A DNA stretch of 64,000 nucleotides, from contig CATKHK010000037.1 of assembly GCA_949751835.1 (NCBI GenBank), forward strand, positions 1 to 64,000, written 5' to 3'. The notes beneath the pieces are model-generated. The model was given only the letters and a program-made list of their open reading frames with translations. It was not told the DNA's origin and did no database searches. Origin of the DNA: Blepharisma japonicum (lineage: Eukaryota > Ciliophora > Heterotrichea > Heterotrichida > Blepharismidae). The position numbers were made by a program, and so were the translations under genes. This document shows positions 25,908 to 38,998 of this stretch, one piece after another. Positions within the stretch are counted from its first letter, which is position 1; every line of letters starts with the position of its first letter.

Positions 25908-26473
25908 AGTGCTTAAGACGCTGTATTTTTCTTTTGTAAAGCTATTTTTTATTTATCCTTAATTTATCCTCTCTGTAAAGGCATGCTTCATGAGTTTTTT
26001 GGGGCAAATAAAATATGTAGCTGGCAAAAAAACGCCATATTTGGTCAGCTTTATGATGGGTTGACGACTTAAAAATACAATTTCTTCGCCTTGCACTTTT
26101 CTCAAGGATTGTAAGCTTCTTATTATTTCTGAGTCTAAAGGAAGTCTTATTTCTCCAATTCCTTTAAAAAATTTTAAATTTTTTTGTTAAAAATGAGTCC
26201 TTATGATTCTCAGCCAAAAATCTGAATTTAAATTGTAAGGTTTTAGATGTCAAATCAAAGTCAAATTTAAATCATATAGTCTTTTAGTCAGTGGTGTCTC
26301 TTTGTGCTATGCTTGCACTTTGAATCCTTCCTGGATCAGAATTTTCAAAAATTTTCGTAAATTTCAGGGCTTAAAATGTATATAATTCTTCCTTATTTTG
26401 ATTTTTTTACTTCTTTTTTCCAAAATCTTACTTAAAATACAATCACATACCTTCCGTCTTCTTCACAGGGTCA

Positions 26474-26540
26474 GGAGCTTAAGTTTTGCCTCCGGCATCT
26501 TTATAATTATAGACTTGCTCGGGAAAAGTGCTTATATATA
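26474..26540 (+). promoter_or_regulatory. Conserved upstream block of giant surface gene 2
   Basis: Second copy of the block (ttttgcctccggcatctt, tataattata, agacttgctc, tatata) starting 176 bases before the ATG; spacing to the start matches copy 1. The secondary element gtaacgcatttaagc follows at 26605-26632. Weaker homology to the other two genes continues about 700 bases upstream, so the whole 5' region was duplicated with the gene, and this block then stayed constant. Confidence 0.6.
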
Positions 26541-26649
26541 GTGAAAGATGGTGCTCATCCTTTAGGCGCAAAAATAAAAATCGTTAAAATTTTTTTGGGC
26601 TTTTTTTTGTAACGCATTTAAGCTGATTTGAATTATTCAAAACTCAAAA

Positions 26650-29600
26650 ATGAAAAGTCTTATAAGCTTCTTAGCCCTTATATGACTCGCAATGGGAGAT
26701 CCTTCAAGAATTGCTAAAGATGGATACTTGGATCCTGGAAAAGTCAGGTGGTGGAAAAATTCTTGGGCTCCTAATCCTATTGAGCTCTCGCAAACCAATT
26801 CTGGGACAACTGGTGTTACTGTCACTGTACATTTTAGACCTCAGACATCTCTCCCAACTACTGGAAATATGGGACTTGCTATTGTGACTGTGCCATCTGC
26901 TTTCTCAACCACAACAACTTATACTTCTAACTCAATGGCAATTGTGGCAAGCACTGATACTTCGTTCTCATTCACTTTATTAACAGCTTTACCTTCTGCT
27001 GGAGTCTATGGGCCTTTCCAGATTGTGACTAAAACTTCATCAACTGGGCAAATCTACGACGCAAACTACGTTTTCGGTTGTGTCGCAGTTTCAGCCTCTG
27101 TTTCAGCTTCGAGCACTTTGACAGTGAGCACAGTCACTTTGACGCCAACAACAGCAATTGTTGGCTCATCAGATGGACTCTATTTTACTTTTACAATTCC
27201 TTCAGGCACTAATCTTTGGAAACATGATATTATTGAAATAGTCCCTGACAGTCGCTGGACAATTCCTTCAAGCCCAACCTGTGCTTCTGTAGATCTTTCA
27301 GGTACTACTAACTATATTAAAGGTCCTAAAGGAGACGATAGCCTACCCTGTGCTGTTGCTCAGTCTGGAGGGGCTAATGGAGGATATAACACTGCTAAAT
27401 CAAGCTCTGCTACAGGAAACAGCATTTATATATATGGACTTTCTCAAGATGTTATTATAAATTCAAGCTACCAGGTCAAGCTTCAAGTTTCCAGCTTTAC
27501 TTTGCCTTCTTCAGCTGTTTCAGCTTCAAGCTTCCAATGGTCACTGAAAATCTGGAGATGGGGAACCACCAATTTGCTTGCTCAATTTGCTGGAAGTGGA
27601 CCATTGGCAGCAGTCGCAGGAGCTATAACAGTAAACTCATGGGTTCCATATAATTCTAATGTACAAACAACAGATATCCCAAATGCTTCTAATGCTTTTT
27701 ATATCTTTACCAAGCTTACCTTACAAACAGCTCATCCAATTTCCTCTGGATCTATTACTATTAACTTTTCTAATGCCAATATTAATGGCGGTAACTGGTG
27801 GCAAGACGCCTACAGTCCTTCAACTACAGGAACTAAAGGGTTATGCTATTTGAATATATATATAAAAGGCGTGACTTGCAGTGTGAGCAGCTCAAATCAA
27901 GTAGCAACTATAACTATTTCTAGTTCAAGCTCTGGCCTTGCTGCTAATACAGCAATTTCTATAACTCTTTTAACCGGTCTTAGCACAGGTGCTAAGGTTT
28001 CTTCAATAACTAGTAATGATGCTACTAGTTCAACCAATGTTATTGATCAATTCACTGCAGGATATTCTTGGGCGTTTAGCAGCTTATCTTCTACATCTTA
28101 TACTTATATGAATGATTTTCAGTTTTATGCAGCTGCTGGAACTTCTCCTGCAACTGGTAGTTCAGCTGGATCAATCAAATATAAAGATTCATCATCAAGC
28201 AATTGGAAATTAGGCTTGCAAATAGGTGGTAATCTTGCTGCTTCTCAATTTTTGATGTGGACTGTGTCGCCACAAACTACCTGGGTAGCCAATTATAATT
28301 TAGTTGTAAGCTTGCCCATCTCAGGATCAGGAGTGACATTGAATCAATCCTATATTAAGTCGACTGCACTGTTTTATGATGTTGTTGCGACCAGCTCATC
28401 TTCAAGCGCAGTTTCACTTAACTCTCCCTCAACCTCTACTTCTTCAGGACCAAAATCAGGAACCCCAGGATCAATTAGTATTACAATTTCTTCAAGCTAT
28501 ACTTTTTCATCAGGAAATGTTTATGTATTTGCATATGGAGACCCATCAAGCACTGATACTCAGGTAACTGCTTTGCCATATGTTACTTCAAATGTTGCCA
28601 CTCTTTATGAATGCTGGGCAAAGGCAACACCTCCTTCAGGATCTTCATCAGCAGTCACTGAATTTTTCAGTTATCCTTATTCAGTCTTTCCTGGATCAAC
28701 AGTGGATACTTCCTTAACATATGCTCCATTATGCTCAGATAAATACGTCGGAGTTCCAATTTATGCAACTTTTCATGCACTTAATCTTGCATTTAACTTT
28801 GCTGACACAACGCACCTTTACTATCTTGATATTTCTATTACAGGATCAGCAGGGTCGTCAATCCCTACTAACTTGGGCAGTGGCTTAGCTGATGGAAGTA
28901 TTTTCCCTGTAGTCTCGACTACAAGTGGGATTACTCCAAACGCCACTATTACTGGCAATGTGGTGACTATTTCAGGACTTGGGTCTGTTAGTGCAAGTAC
29001 AGCTGTCAATCTATTGATACCAAACGGAAATAAAGTATCTTTGGAAGGGAATCTGAATTTTTATTATCTACAAGCTGGAGCTGATCCTTCAATCAAGATG
29101 GTCTTATATACAAATCTCATTTCTGCAGAACCTCTTAGTTCTTCGTCTTCAACAGCATTCTCCTCAGCATCAGTTACAAGCCCTTCAGGCTCAGCTTATA
29201 CTGTAGGAGGTGCTTCTGCTACTACTATGAGTCTCACATCATCAAATGCAGCATCTAATTGGATTGGAATCGGCTTGCCTGGAGGCTTCACCTTGCCGAG
29301 TAGCTATTCTCTAACTTTAGGAACCGCATTAACACCATATGGTGTTTCTTCATCAAGCAGCACCTTTACAGGAGGATTTGTCGTTGGTTTGTTGGCAGCC
29401 TCAACCACTCTTAGTTCAACTAGCTTTACTTTAAGCAGCTTAAATGCTCCATTATCAACCGGACAAGCTGCAGATGCTAATACAAACAACAATTTTGTTG
29501 TCTACGCAACATCAACAATAGGAGCACAATGTGTAGCAATAAGCACCATTTCTAGTATTAAGGTAAGTGCTGCTACGATTACTGCAGATCAGTGCTCAAT

Positions 29601-32600
29601 TACAAATCCATACACCCAAGGGCCAGATTCAGTGGACTCAACTCTAACACTTACATTTACGACTGTAAATCCAATCCCTGCTGGTGGTAGCATTGTTATT
29701 ACTCTTTCAAGCTCATTCACTTTGTTCACCTCAAGTTCATCATTACCATTTACAACCTGCCAAGGTGTAGGATTCACTGATCAATCCTCAACTGCTCCAC
29801 AAAAATGTGTCATAAGCTCGACCACAGTTACTTTGTCTCAATTTTCTCAGGTTGCTGCTGGATCTGTGTCTGTAAAAATATCCCATGTAGTTCCTGCCTC
29901 AACTTCTGGAACCTCATTAGCTTGCTTTACAGCGGTGAATACTTATAATGCTGTAAATGGTTATCTTATAGACTCTGCGACTGGCTTGACTAATTCTGTT
30001 GCTATTTCAGCTTCTAGTGCAGTAGGCACCACAAATGGTAGTTCTTTTATATCTAAAGCCTATCCTAATATAGCAGGGGCAGCCGCTGATATATACCTTA
30101 CTTTTTCTTTGTCAAAATCAGTCCCTCAGTATGGTCTAATAACGATTACCCCAGGATTTGTAAGTTCATTAACTTCCTCCAATGGGGATCTCTCAAGCTC
30201 CTGCTGGACTGATCAAGATTATTTATCGTGCCAAGTGGTTAATAGTAACGGAATTCAGCTACAATTAAATAATGCTCTTCCTGCTAATCAGGCAATTAGA
30301 GTTTATTTGGATATGGCTTTGACCCTTCCTACCTCTAATTCTACGACTGCAGGCTGGACAATTTCATCCTCATGGGGTGGAGTTTCAATAACAGCTGATT
30401 CTACTTCTGTATCCCCAGCAACGTTCCAACAGACCATAGGAACGGCAGTCAGTAACTCTATCTCGCTAACCTCAGTTTTGCCTATTAACTCGCAAACTGC
30501 AAATGAAGCGACCTCTTATATCTTTAATTTCACTTCAGCTGTTGTGGTGGCTACTACTGACACCTTCGTGATTGAATTTCCTAAAGACTTTAGCCCACTT
30601 CTTGGACTTGCTGATGCTGTATTTCCTGATTGTTCACCTAACAATTATTATACTACATGCAGCTCGACTGCTTTAGGAATCGCAAGTTCTACTTTATGTA
30701 GCGTTGACCATTGGAAACTTACTGTGACTGGAATTACTAAGGCAACAACTTCAGCTTCTGCAAATATTGATATTACTGTGGATATGATACAAAATCCAGT
30801 AGCAGGGACAACAAATGGCAAATTCAGCTTATATCAATACGGGTCAGATGGATCTATCAAGGCTTATATACAGAAAGCAAGCGCAGTGACTATCGCAAGC
30901 CTTGCTTCAACGAGTGTTTATCTTAAAGATTCTACAGTTGATGTTGCAACTCTTGAGAAATCAGCTACGTATACATTTGATTTCTACCTTTCTGCATCTA
31001 CCACCTTTACTACAGATTACACTATCTCCGTCTACTTCCCACAGCAATTCAACAATAAATTAAGAAACGGAAGTACAGTGCCTTGCAAGTCAGTCTTCTT
31101 TGACGAATCATCCTCATCTACAAGTACAAATACAAGTCAACCTTTAAGTTCTGCAACCTCATGCTCAGTGTCAGGCTACAATGTTACTCTTGGTTTCCCA
31201 AGCTCACTCACGGCAGCGACTGCGACAACCTCTCGAATTCAACTCCAGCTGACAGGATTTTACAACCCTGAGTCAGGCATATCAAGGTCTGCAGGATGGG
31301 ATGTGACTGATTATGGCACTTTTAGCTCAACCAAATATGACCAATTCAGCAATAAATTTGCAATCGCAGTCAATCAAAATAGTAAAGTCCAGATATATGC
31401 AGAAAGCAGTTTTAATCTTAATTCAGCTTATATTGGTTACAGTATAGGTTATGGCTCAGGATATTCAACCTCTGCTAGCTCTAGCTCATCAAGAATTGGC
31501 TTGCTGCCAGGGCAGCAAAGCTCTGATATTACTGTTTCAATTCTTGATAGCAATAATTGGCCTATGAAGTCAAAATCATTTAAGCTGAGCCCAACTACAA
31601 ACCTAAATTATCCTGATAGTGGTAACCTCAAATATACCTCAGCTTACTATGGCTTCACTGTTTACCAGATGGTTCCTCAGTTTAATTTTAGGGTTGCAGC
31701 CTCAAGTAGCACAGTGCCTGGAATTTATTATATCGATTGGGGAACGCCTGTAGAAAAGCTTCAAAATGGAGTTTCCAATCCTTTATATGTTGCTCCTCTA
31801 AGTATGATGATAGAAGTTTGCAGCTCCTTGTCTGCTATATCTGTTATAGTTGATCCTCTTCCAACCTTATATCAATACTACACCAGTCTTCCAATAAGAG
31901 TATCTCTGCCAAATGCTCCTGCTTCTCAATTAATAGTCACCCCAGCTTTTTCAGTCGCAGGTATTTCAATCAGTCCTGCTTCCCTTACATTTGGCCCTGA
32001 CCTCAATGTTCTTTACTTCCAAGTTCTAGTGGGTTCTTCTTATGTAGCCTCAACATCCTCACCAACCCTCAGCTTCACATTATCAGGGACAGATGCTGCT
32101 GCCTTTATAGCACCAAGCAAGATGACAGCTACTATTTCCGCGACTAATCCTTCTATTGTTACAGCTACTGCAGGATTATCAGCCACAAAAGTAAGCTCTT
32201 CTGAGTTCAAGATTTCAGTCACAACTACAGTTCCTGGAGTTTTGTATTGGGGACTTGGATGCCAAGGTTCTTGGGTTCCTACCTTTGCTGGCCTTTCAGG
32301 TATGGTTTCTGATCTTGTAAATCCATCTAGTAGTATTCAAACTCTGCAGGAGCAATTAGCATATCAATATCAGAATACGGAGACTGATATTGATCCAACA
32401 AAGGACGCTGATATCAATGCGTTTTTCAGAAGAATGCATTCTCAACATTGCAGTGAGTATTGGGCTTCAGCACAAGTTATCAGTACATCAGGGGCTACTA
32501 TTGATTTGAATTGGCTGATGGCTGGAACTAACTATACTTTTTCTGCTTATATCGCTACAAAATTGACAAATAATACAAGCTCTTATCCTCTAAGTACTTA

Positions 32601-33414
32601 TAACTTCACTACAGATGCGGCTGGACAATATTATAGCACATCTGTCACTTTCTCAGGAACCGTTACTGCAAGCTCAAGTGGCAATATTGCCAATGTCCTG
32701 GCTAAGAATATGGGTGTCAATCCTTCATGGCTGACTTATGTATCCTCATCAAATAGAATTCTCCAAACTTCCTCAGGTTCTGGCTCGACATCTGGCTCTA
32801 CAACGACAACATTTACTTATAATGTTCTTTCTGATAGCAGATATCCAGCTTATACTTCTTCAAGCATGATCTCAAATTTAAATGCCAATCAGGCTCAAGC
32901 AACTTCTGACTTTACTAGTCTATTATCATTAACTGCTACAACTCTAGGGACATCAACAGCTATTTCAACTGGAATAACTCCATCATGGTCAACTGCCCCA
33001 GCAAAAACTTCAGTCGCTGATACATCTGCGACCTTTACTACGACTTCTTCACAAGCTGGAACAATATATGCAACTTGCTCGAGTAATAATCTCTCCGGTT
33101 ATAATACTTATGCATGGCAGGTTACTAATGGGTTAGATGCAACTACTGAAAAGGTCCCTTCAGCAAATGTAGCTAGTGTAGCTGCTACAAGTGAAAATAT
33201 TACAGTTTCTGGTTTGACAGCAGGCACTGCTTATGTGTGCTACTTTACAGCTTGCAATAATTATCCAGTGACACCTTCCTGCATTGACTATACCTCAACA
33301 ACTCCTTTGCCAAGCATATCATTTAATACTACTGGATCTTCAAATAATGACAGCAGTGCAGTAATAATGGGAGCAAGTGCAGCTTTAGCCGTTATTTTAA
33401 CGCTACTTAACTAA
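26650..33414 (+). CDS. Giant GPI-anchor-like surface protein 2
   Basis: 2,254 residues from the ATG at 26650, which gives the signal peptide MKSLISFLALI-W-LAMG; the Trp is TGA (26683-26685), the only TGA in the gene. Conserved ends with the paralogues: DPSRIAKDGYLDPGKVRWW at the mature N-terminus, TNLLAQFAGSGPL near residue 315, then a divergent central part, and a conserved C-terminal half (SVDSTLTLTFTT, FPDCSPNNYYTTC, STTFTTDYTISVYFP, FFRRMHSQHCSEYW, MGVNPSWLTYV). It ends NNDSSAVIMGAS plus a hydrophobic LAVILTLLN tail, a GPI-signal layout. In the first 300 residues it alternates between resembling copy 1 and copy 3. Likely an abundant surface-coat protein; function not shown. Confidence 0.85.
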
Positions 33415-35199
33415 AGCTTTTACTTAAATGTGTCTTAATTTATCTAATATTTTAATAATAGATATTCTAAAATTGATTTAAAGAGCATCCAGTTGATAAT
33501 AATGCTAAAGTATAAAATCATTTATCATAGTAAAACTTTAATCTTGAATTTTTTGATTTATCTGCATATGGATTTTTAAAAAGGATAAAGATTATTTATG
33601 TATTGATAGCTGCTAAATTTTTTCTTATATCTAAAAGATGATAAAATCTCTATTAATATTCTTTTAAAACTAATTTCTAACCTTTTAAAATTTAAGGGAT
33701 TTTTTAAATTATTGAAGGATGAGAAAAACTGTACCAGCTTCTTTAATCTTTCATGATTTTTGGCTTAATAAACTTCGGGCTGTCTTATTAAGAAACTCTA
33801 GATTGATTTTCCCAAGAAGCACATAAATAAAGAATTGGAGCTTGGCTAAGTTTGCATTTTAGCTTTATATTGATTCTGAATCATAAACCAAAACTTGATC
33901 TTTCAAAGTTTTGTGAAAGGCTATTTTCTTTCATTTTTACGATTCAAAAATTACTTTAGGGTAATAATAAACTCCAATTTAAAAAACTAATTATTTAAAT
34001 TTTAGAAGTTATAATTAGCAATGTAGCTTACTCTTTAGAGTTTTGCCCCTATTTTATATATTTTATTCAAATAAAAATCTGACGATAATATTCCATTCTA
34101 ATTTTGGAAAAGAAAGCTTTATAACCAGCAAATTTATTTAAGTAAAATAATTGAAACACAAAAAGAACAAAGATAATGAAAATTTTTTACGATAGATTGA
34201 TATATAAACAAGTAAATTAAATTAATTCATGCGATTATTCACAAGCATAAAATTTTTAAATCCTACAGGACTGGCTTCTTGTGTTTCAATTAAGCTCAAG
34301 CTATCATAAAGAGATCCTTGAATTTTAGAGTTAAATGTTTTACACTATTCAGATCTCTTTGTAATGATAATCTTTTCTCATAATCACTCGCTTTAAGCCT
34401 TTAATTTATTTTTTATCATTTCGGCACAAAAAGGTGTTTGATCAAGGATAATGAAAGGAGAGAGGTTCTTAATTTTTCATCAAAATCTAGCTATAACATT
34501 TTAAGCAAAATGCTGAGTTAGTGTAGAGATTTTTTAAGATTGAAAGCAGCATATCTGAAAAAATATAGTCTAAAAGTGGAGCAATACAAAGATTTACTGA
34601 ATATATGAGGATTTTATTTGAGATTTTGTAAAGCCTTTCTGAATAATTTTCAAAGACTTCTATATGAAACCTTGACTGCAATTAAAACCCAAGACGGCAA
34701 CCCTGTTGGAATTATAAATTTTATAATAGCCAATCCAATATGGCATATTTCCTTGATTCGATAAAAATATTTTTTATTCAAAGATATTTTGCAATGCGAT
34801 AACAAAGAAAATCCAGATCCTCTCTTTTAAAGGAAAATTTTGAAAATAACCTCAAGATTAAATCATATAAAAATTAATTGAATTATCTAATAATTGTCCA
34901 CTTTTAAGATTCAGAAAGCTATTTAATGCATAGAAAATTAACTAAATTCAATTAGAATTAAAAATAATTATTTGAATAAAACATTAATAGGTTAATGCAA
35001 TTAGACATATTAAGACGTCATAAAGTGAAATTAATTATGAATTTTAATCAGGAAAGAAGTCTAAGTTTTTAAATATATTGCATTAAATAAATATTTATTA
35101 AACATCATTCTTGATGAGTTCGACTATCATATGTCTAAATATAAAAATAATTTTCCTTCACTCAAGTAAGAATTTGATAAAAGTGGATTATTAGCATTT
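33415..35199. other. AT-rich intergenic region
   Basis: 1.8 kb between surface gene 2 and the left edge of the segmental duplication. Starts with the family 3' flank (cttaaatgtgtctt). No supported gene: the 64-codon minus frame at 34487-34681 has no relative in the window. No repeat or RNA gene recognised. Confidence 0.45.
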
Positions 35200-36007
35200 T
35201 AAACTCTAATTGTATTTTTTCTTTGTATTAAATTAAAGAATTTTGTTTGTGACTTCTTAATTCAATTACTCTAAATATCTTAGAATTAAATATAAGAATT
35301 ACTAAAGAAATAATAATTTAAATAAATTATCAAAATTTGCAAAGTTGAAACTTTTAGTTGAAAATTTTCTAATGATTATAATTTTTTAATTCTAATAAGG
35401 CTCTAAATTGAAACAGGATTTTATAATGAGAATGCTATTGAGCGAAAATTATAGCATAATTTGCAATTTATTATTCCTCTATATGGAGCTATAAAATATT
35501 TATAAGTGGGTTTCATATTCTCAACTATATATAAATAAGATAGGATTAACTTTGTTTAAAATATTTATACCTCAGACAATTGCATTTATTTAAAAAATAG
35601 AAGATGAGTCGCTCCACTATTGATTACCCTTTTTATCTGTTTTGAATTTTCGATTATATTTTTTTGTTGAAAATTTCAAGCAGAAGTCATGCTAATGGTT
35701 TATCTACCTCTCCTACAGCGCAGCCTTCAATATTGCAAGGTTTTATATTTTTGGATGACAACTTGCTTTTGGCAAATTAATAATTTATCTTTTCTCCAAA
35801 AGGGAGATATTAAAGATTGAAATATATCAGAAATTGAGGATTTTCTCATTTTGCAACACCTAAAGCTCATAATCAATCGGATTTTATATAAGTTAAATTC
35901 TTGTCGAGCTTTTGTTAGGTTCAGAGTTATAAAGCATTCTTAATATTGAAAAATTATATTTATTTGTATGGACTAAACAATATTTAGTTATTTATGAAAT
36001 TAGTAAT

Positions 36008-36433
36008 TTAATCAGATTTCAAGCCATGACACTTGATTTTATCTTTTTCATATTGTTTTGCCTTTAACTCATACTTCTTTTCGCTTCTTTCTTTTATTTT
36101 TTTAATTTCAACTATTTTCTGTTGCTTGTATTCCATAGCATTATTTTCCTGAATAATAATTACATTAAGTGTCCAAATCCCGCTTTGGCCTTCGATGAAA
36201 ATGTGTTTTTTGGTAAGAAGCTTTGATAGAGCTAGCTTTTCGATATTTCTATTCCTATATTTTTTTGAATGTTTTGTCCGCAGGCTACTATTGTTAACCA
36301 CATGCTCTATTAGCTCGTGCAAAGTTGCTTTACCATGCCTTCTAAGGTGACCAATTAAACTTCCTTCAATGGTCCTATAAAATTGATAGGCAAACATACA
36401 GATAGAAGGCTCTTGAATTATGCCAATTTCCAT
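36008..36433 (-). CDS. Small basic protein, possible winged helix (copy 2)
   Basis: 136 aa after splicing of a 15-nt intron (36149-36163). Starts MEIGIIQEPSICMFAYQFY, continues IEGSLIGHLRRHGKATLHEL, SLRTKHSKKYRNRNIEKLAL, HIFIEGQSGIWTLN, and ends in a Lys-rich helical tail (KKIKERSEKKYELKAKQYEK) followed by CHGLKSD-TAA. Here the conserved Trp is TGG. If the intron is retained the frame stays open, adding VIIIQ, so cDNA is needed to prove splicing; the case rests on copy 4, where the same element carries a stop. Almost identical to copy 3, since both lie in the segmental duplication. Fold assignment is tentative. Confidence 0.8.
   Translation of the reverse strand: MEIGIIQEPSICMFAYQFYRTIEGSLIGHLRRHGKATLHELIEHVVNNSSLRTKHSKKYRNRNIEKLALSKLLTKKHIFIEGQSGIWTLNVIIIQENNAMEYKQQKIVEIKKIKERSEKKYELKAKQYEKDKIKCHGLKSD
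36149..36163 (-). other. 15-nt intron in small basic gene copy 2
   Basis: Coding strand gtaattattattcag, the same sequence and position as in copies 1 and 3. Confidence 0.7.
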
Positions 36434-36621
36434 TTTTTAATTATAAGGAAATTACGAAAAATATTCTCCATGGGAATGGCAAGTAAAAGTAAGAAATATC
36501 TCTTTTCTAATATAATAATTATTTCAAGTGCAATTTTTAAAATTCAAGAGCAAGCAGTTTTTAAGGGCTGACAGATTTCTCCTCTGCCACTTTTTAGTTC
36601 CCACCAGCAAATCCTTTATTT

Positions 36622-36960
36622 ATGTCATTAGGTCTGGGTTCTTCGAACAGCTTGAATAATACATACACTGAAGTTTCACAGGACACGAAAAGTGGAAGTC
36701 GCTTAATCATTATGTCTCAGCAAATGATTGATAAGGTGGGTTTCTTAGACAAGTAGATGGATAAAGATCTTAGTCCGAGATTCAATAAGCGACAAAAAGA
36801 AATTGTCATAAACATAATGAAAAATCAATACAAGCCTTGCTCTTTTAGGAAGATACTTATATACATATATAGATCCAACAGGTTTAGAAAAAAGCCACAT
36901 GATGTCTTAATGACCAAATGTAAACCTATCTTAACCGAAATTAATATAAAAATTATTTAA
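36622..36960 (+). CDS. Possible small basic protein, interrupted by TAG
   Basis: Divergent to the small basic gene. The frame MSLGLGSSNSLNNTYTEVSQ... runs to FLDK, meets TAG (36754-36756), and continues in the same frame as MDKDLSPRFNKRQKEIVINI... to TAA, with a strongly basic, protein-like composition. A GT...AG segment spans the TAG (gtagatggataaag, 14 nt here; 15 nt in the second copy near 58290), but splicing at either site leads into another stop, so a simple 15-nt intron does not rescue it. The second copy at about 58150-58490 lacks the ATG and has further indels. Either two short peptides, a decayed gene, or non-coding. Confidence 0.25.
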
Positions 36961-38088
36961 TAATTACCGTATATGCTATTTCATTTGTATGATTTTAATG
37001 TGCTAAATATACTCTATTCAATTCCTTTAATTTTTATGTCTTTTCTCGCTTTATTATAAAATGGTTTTTCCTTTTTGTTTTCTTTCTTAAACGTCGTCTC
37101 TTATTTTTCATATACAGTTACTCTTCGAACCTTAATTTACCTTTAAAAACGCCATCATAATGTGAATTTTTCATTCATAATTAAATATATTAACTTCACT
37201 CTATCTATTGCTCTGCATTCATAATAATTTTGAACTTTTTATGAAAAGTTAGGAAAATTGTCAAATAACGAACGCCTCGTTTTATTTATGTCAGTTTTAT
37301 ACTAGCTTAAATTGAGAACAGATTAGTTTTTCCACTTTTCATGAAATTTTATTAAAAGGTTATTTTTTGACATTGGGCTTCTTTTATTCGCCCTTGAAGT
37401 AATTAATGTTTCTTAGTTTTAAGGCTTATCAATATTCTAATAATTGTAAATTATAAAATGAATTTAGTAGGTTTGTTTAAAAATGAAATACAGAATATAT
37501 TAATTCGAAATTCAATTTTTAATATTGAAGACAGAATTAAAATTCAATTTCCTAAAGCATTAAATGGCATAATTTGAGTTTGAGAAAACCAAATTTATCC
37601 ACTTTCGTCTTTTTGAATTTCCCTTTCTCTCATTATTGTGGATTTTACTATTGATATTTTTGCACCTCTATTTTAAAATGATGACATACAACATACTCAA
37701 GATATTTTATTATACTCTGCTAAGAGGAAAGCCTTAGCAGTCTCAAATCTCAATAAATATAAGGCAAAAAATCTTAAAGATGCCTATAAATGTTTAAATA
37801 TTATACTATTTAAAAAGAATAAGTAGTTTATAACAGAAAAGTTATGAATAGTCGTTTTTTAATTAATAGTGAAATCATTTTTGCATAATCTCATTGGAAA
37901 CTATTTAATTATATCGATGAAAATAAATTGTGAAAAGAAATATTTATTAAATACTTTAATTTATAATCCATCAATATGTCTAAGCTCAGGCTATATTTTT
38001 ATATCAAATTTTTAATATTAAAATTAAATTAAATTAATTTAATAAAATTGAGGTATTTTTTTTAATGCCATTATATAATAATAAAAAT

Positions 38089-38998
38089 ATGGACTCTTTG
38101 CCCAAAAAGCGCTTAAGAAAAGGAACCAAAAGAAACTCCAACGCACTCCAGCGCTCTCCACTAGTTATTTCTTCCAGCACTTCTTGCATTTTCCAAGAAA
38201 CATGATGAAGCATTTGTTGAAGGATGCTTAACTATTAAAGAAGGTCGTAAAATTAATGTTTTGGGAAAAAACAAATGAAGAGACGTCTTAAATGTAACAA
38301 TTTTTTTGAATAGTAATTTTTCTGTTACCAAGATGAAAAAGAAAACATGAAAAGTTGAAAATATTGAAGAAACTAACTCCATATTGAAGGGTTTATTGAA
38401 TATTATCTACCTGGATGATTAGTTGCTTATATAATAAATTCTCATTGTAAAAGCACTCAAACTATTCAGGAAGGAGCAGCTTCAGATTATGACGAAGGGA
38501 TTAATATCTTCAATAATGAATGAATGAATGAATTCTAGAACTGAAAAAATAATCTCGATAGACCAAAAAATCGGTGAAGACACTTGCAAGGAATGCACAT
38601 TTATTGCAGTAGCGTGCGGAATTCAAAAGATTATTACTAAAAGCTTTTTAACTCCAGTGTGATCTCCATATTTGTCCTTAAATAAAGCTATGATGAAAAT
38701 AGATGCCAAGGCAATTGAATTGTTTGTAAAAAATTTGCATACTTACATCAAAGCATTTTTCAGCAAAGGACTCACTCATGCATATTATGTTATACTTGAA
38801 GAAAACAAACAGAATTGAAGGCATTACCTTCAGTACAAAAAGACAAGCTCATTATTATCATGCGCAGGTAAAACCTGATAAATTTATTCTCTACAACTCA
38901 TGGAGAAAAGAGGAAGTTCTCTATAAAGATATCAATACTTTAAATTTGAAGGGCCCGATTTCTATTTACAACTTAAGAGATAATAAAATAATAAACTA
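38089..38998 (+). pseudogene. Unrecognised broken coding region
   Basis: This stretch is less AT-biased than its surroundings and reads as protein in pieces. It opens with MDSLPKKRLRKGTKRNSNAL at 38089. A 147-codon open stretch at 38438-38881 needs four TGA read as Trp (parts: KIISIDQKIGEDTCKECTFI, SFLTPVWSPYLSLNKAMMKI, GLTHAYYVILEENKQNW). A 73-codon frame at 38778-38999 (KTNRIEGITFSTKRQAHYYH) overlaps it in another phase and may be its true continuation. No family was recognised and no catalytic motif can be claimed. The segment is absent from the second duplication unit. Most likely the relic of a host gene; coding status uncertain. Confidence 0.35.

Larger units (their letters stand above)
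35200..37842. repeat. Segmental duplication, left copy
   Basis: Matches 56640-59374 in the same orientation nearly base for base, with scattered substitutions and small indels. Starts around actctaattg-attttttctttg and stops at tttataacagaaaa. Contains the small basic gene (36008-36433), its 3' flank, and the weak frame at 36622-36960. The right copy carries two extra blocks (56721-56785 and about 56906-56954). Confidence 0.85.

Noticed and set aside
36753-36767. 15-nt intron rescuing the TAG in the small frame at 36622-36960
   Set aside because: The GT...AG segment is 14 nt in this copy and 15 in the other; removal leads to another stop in both, so splicing does not restore a frame.
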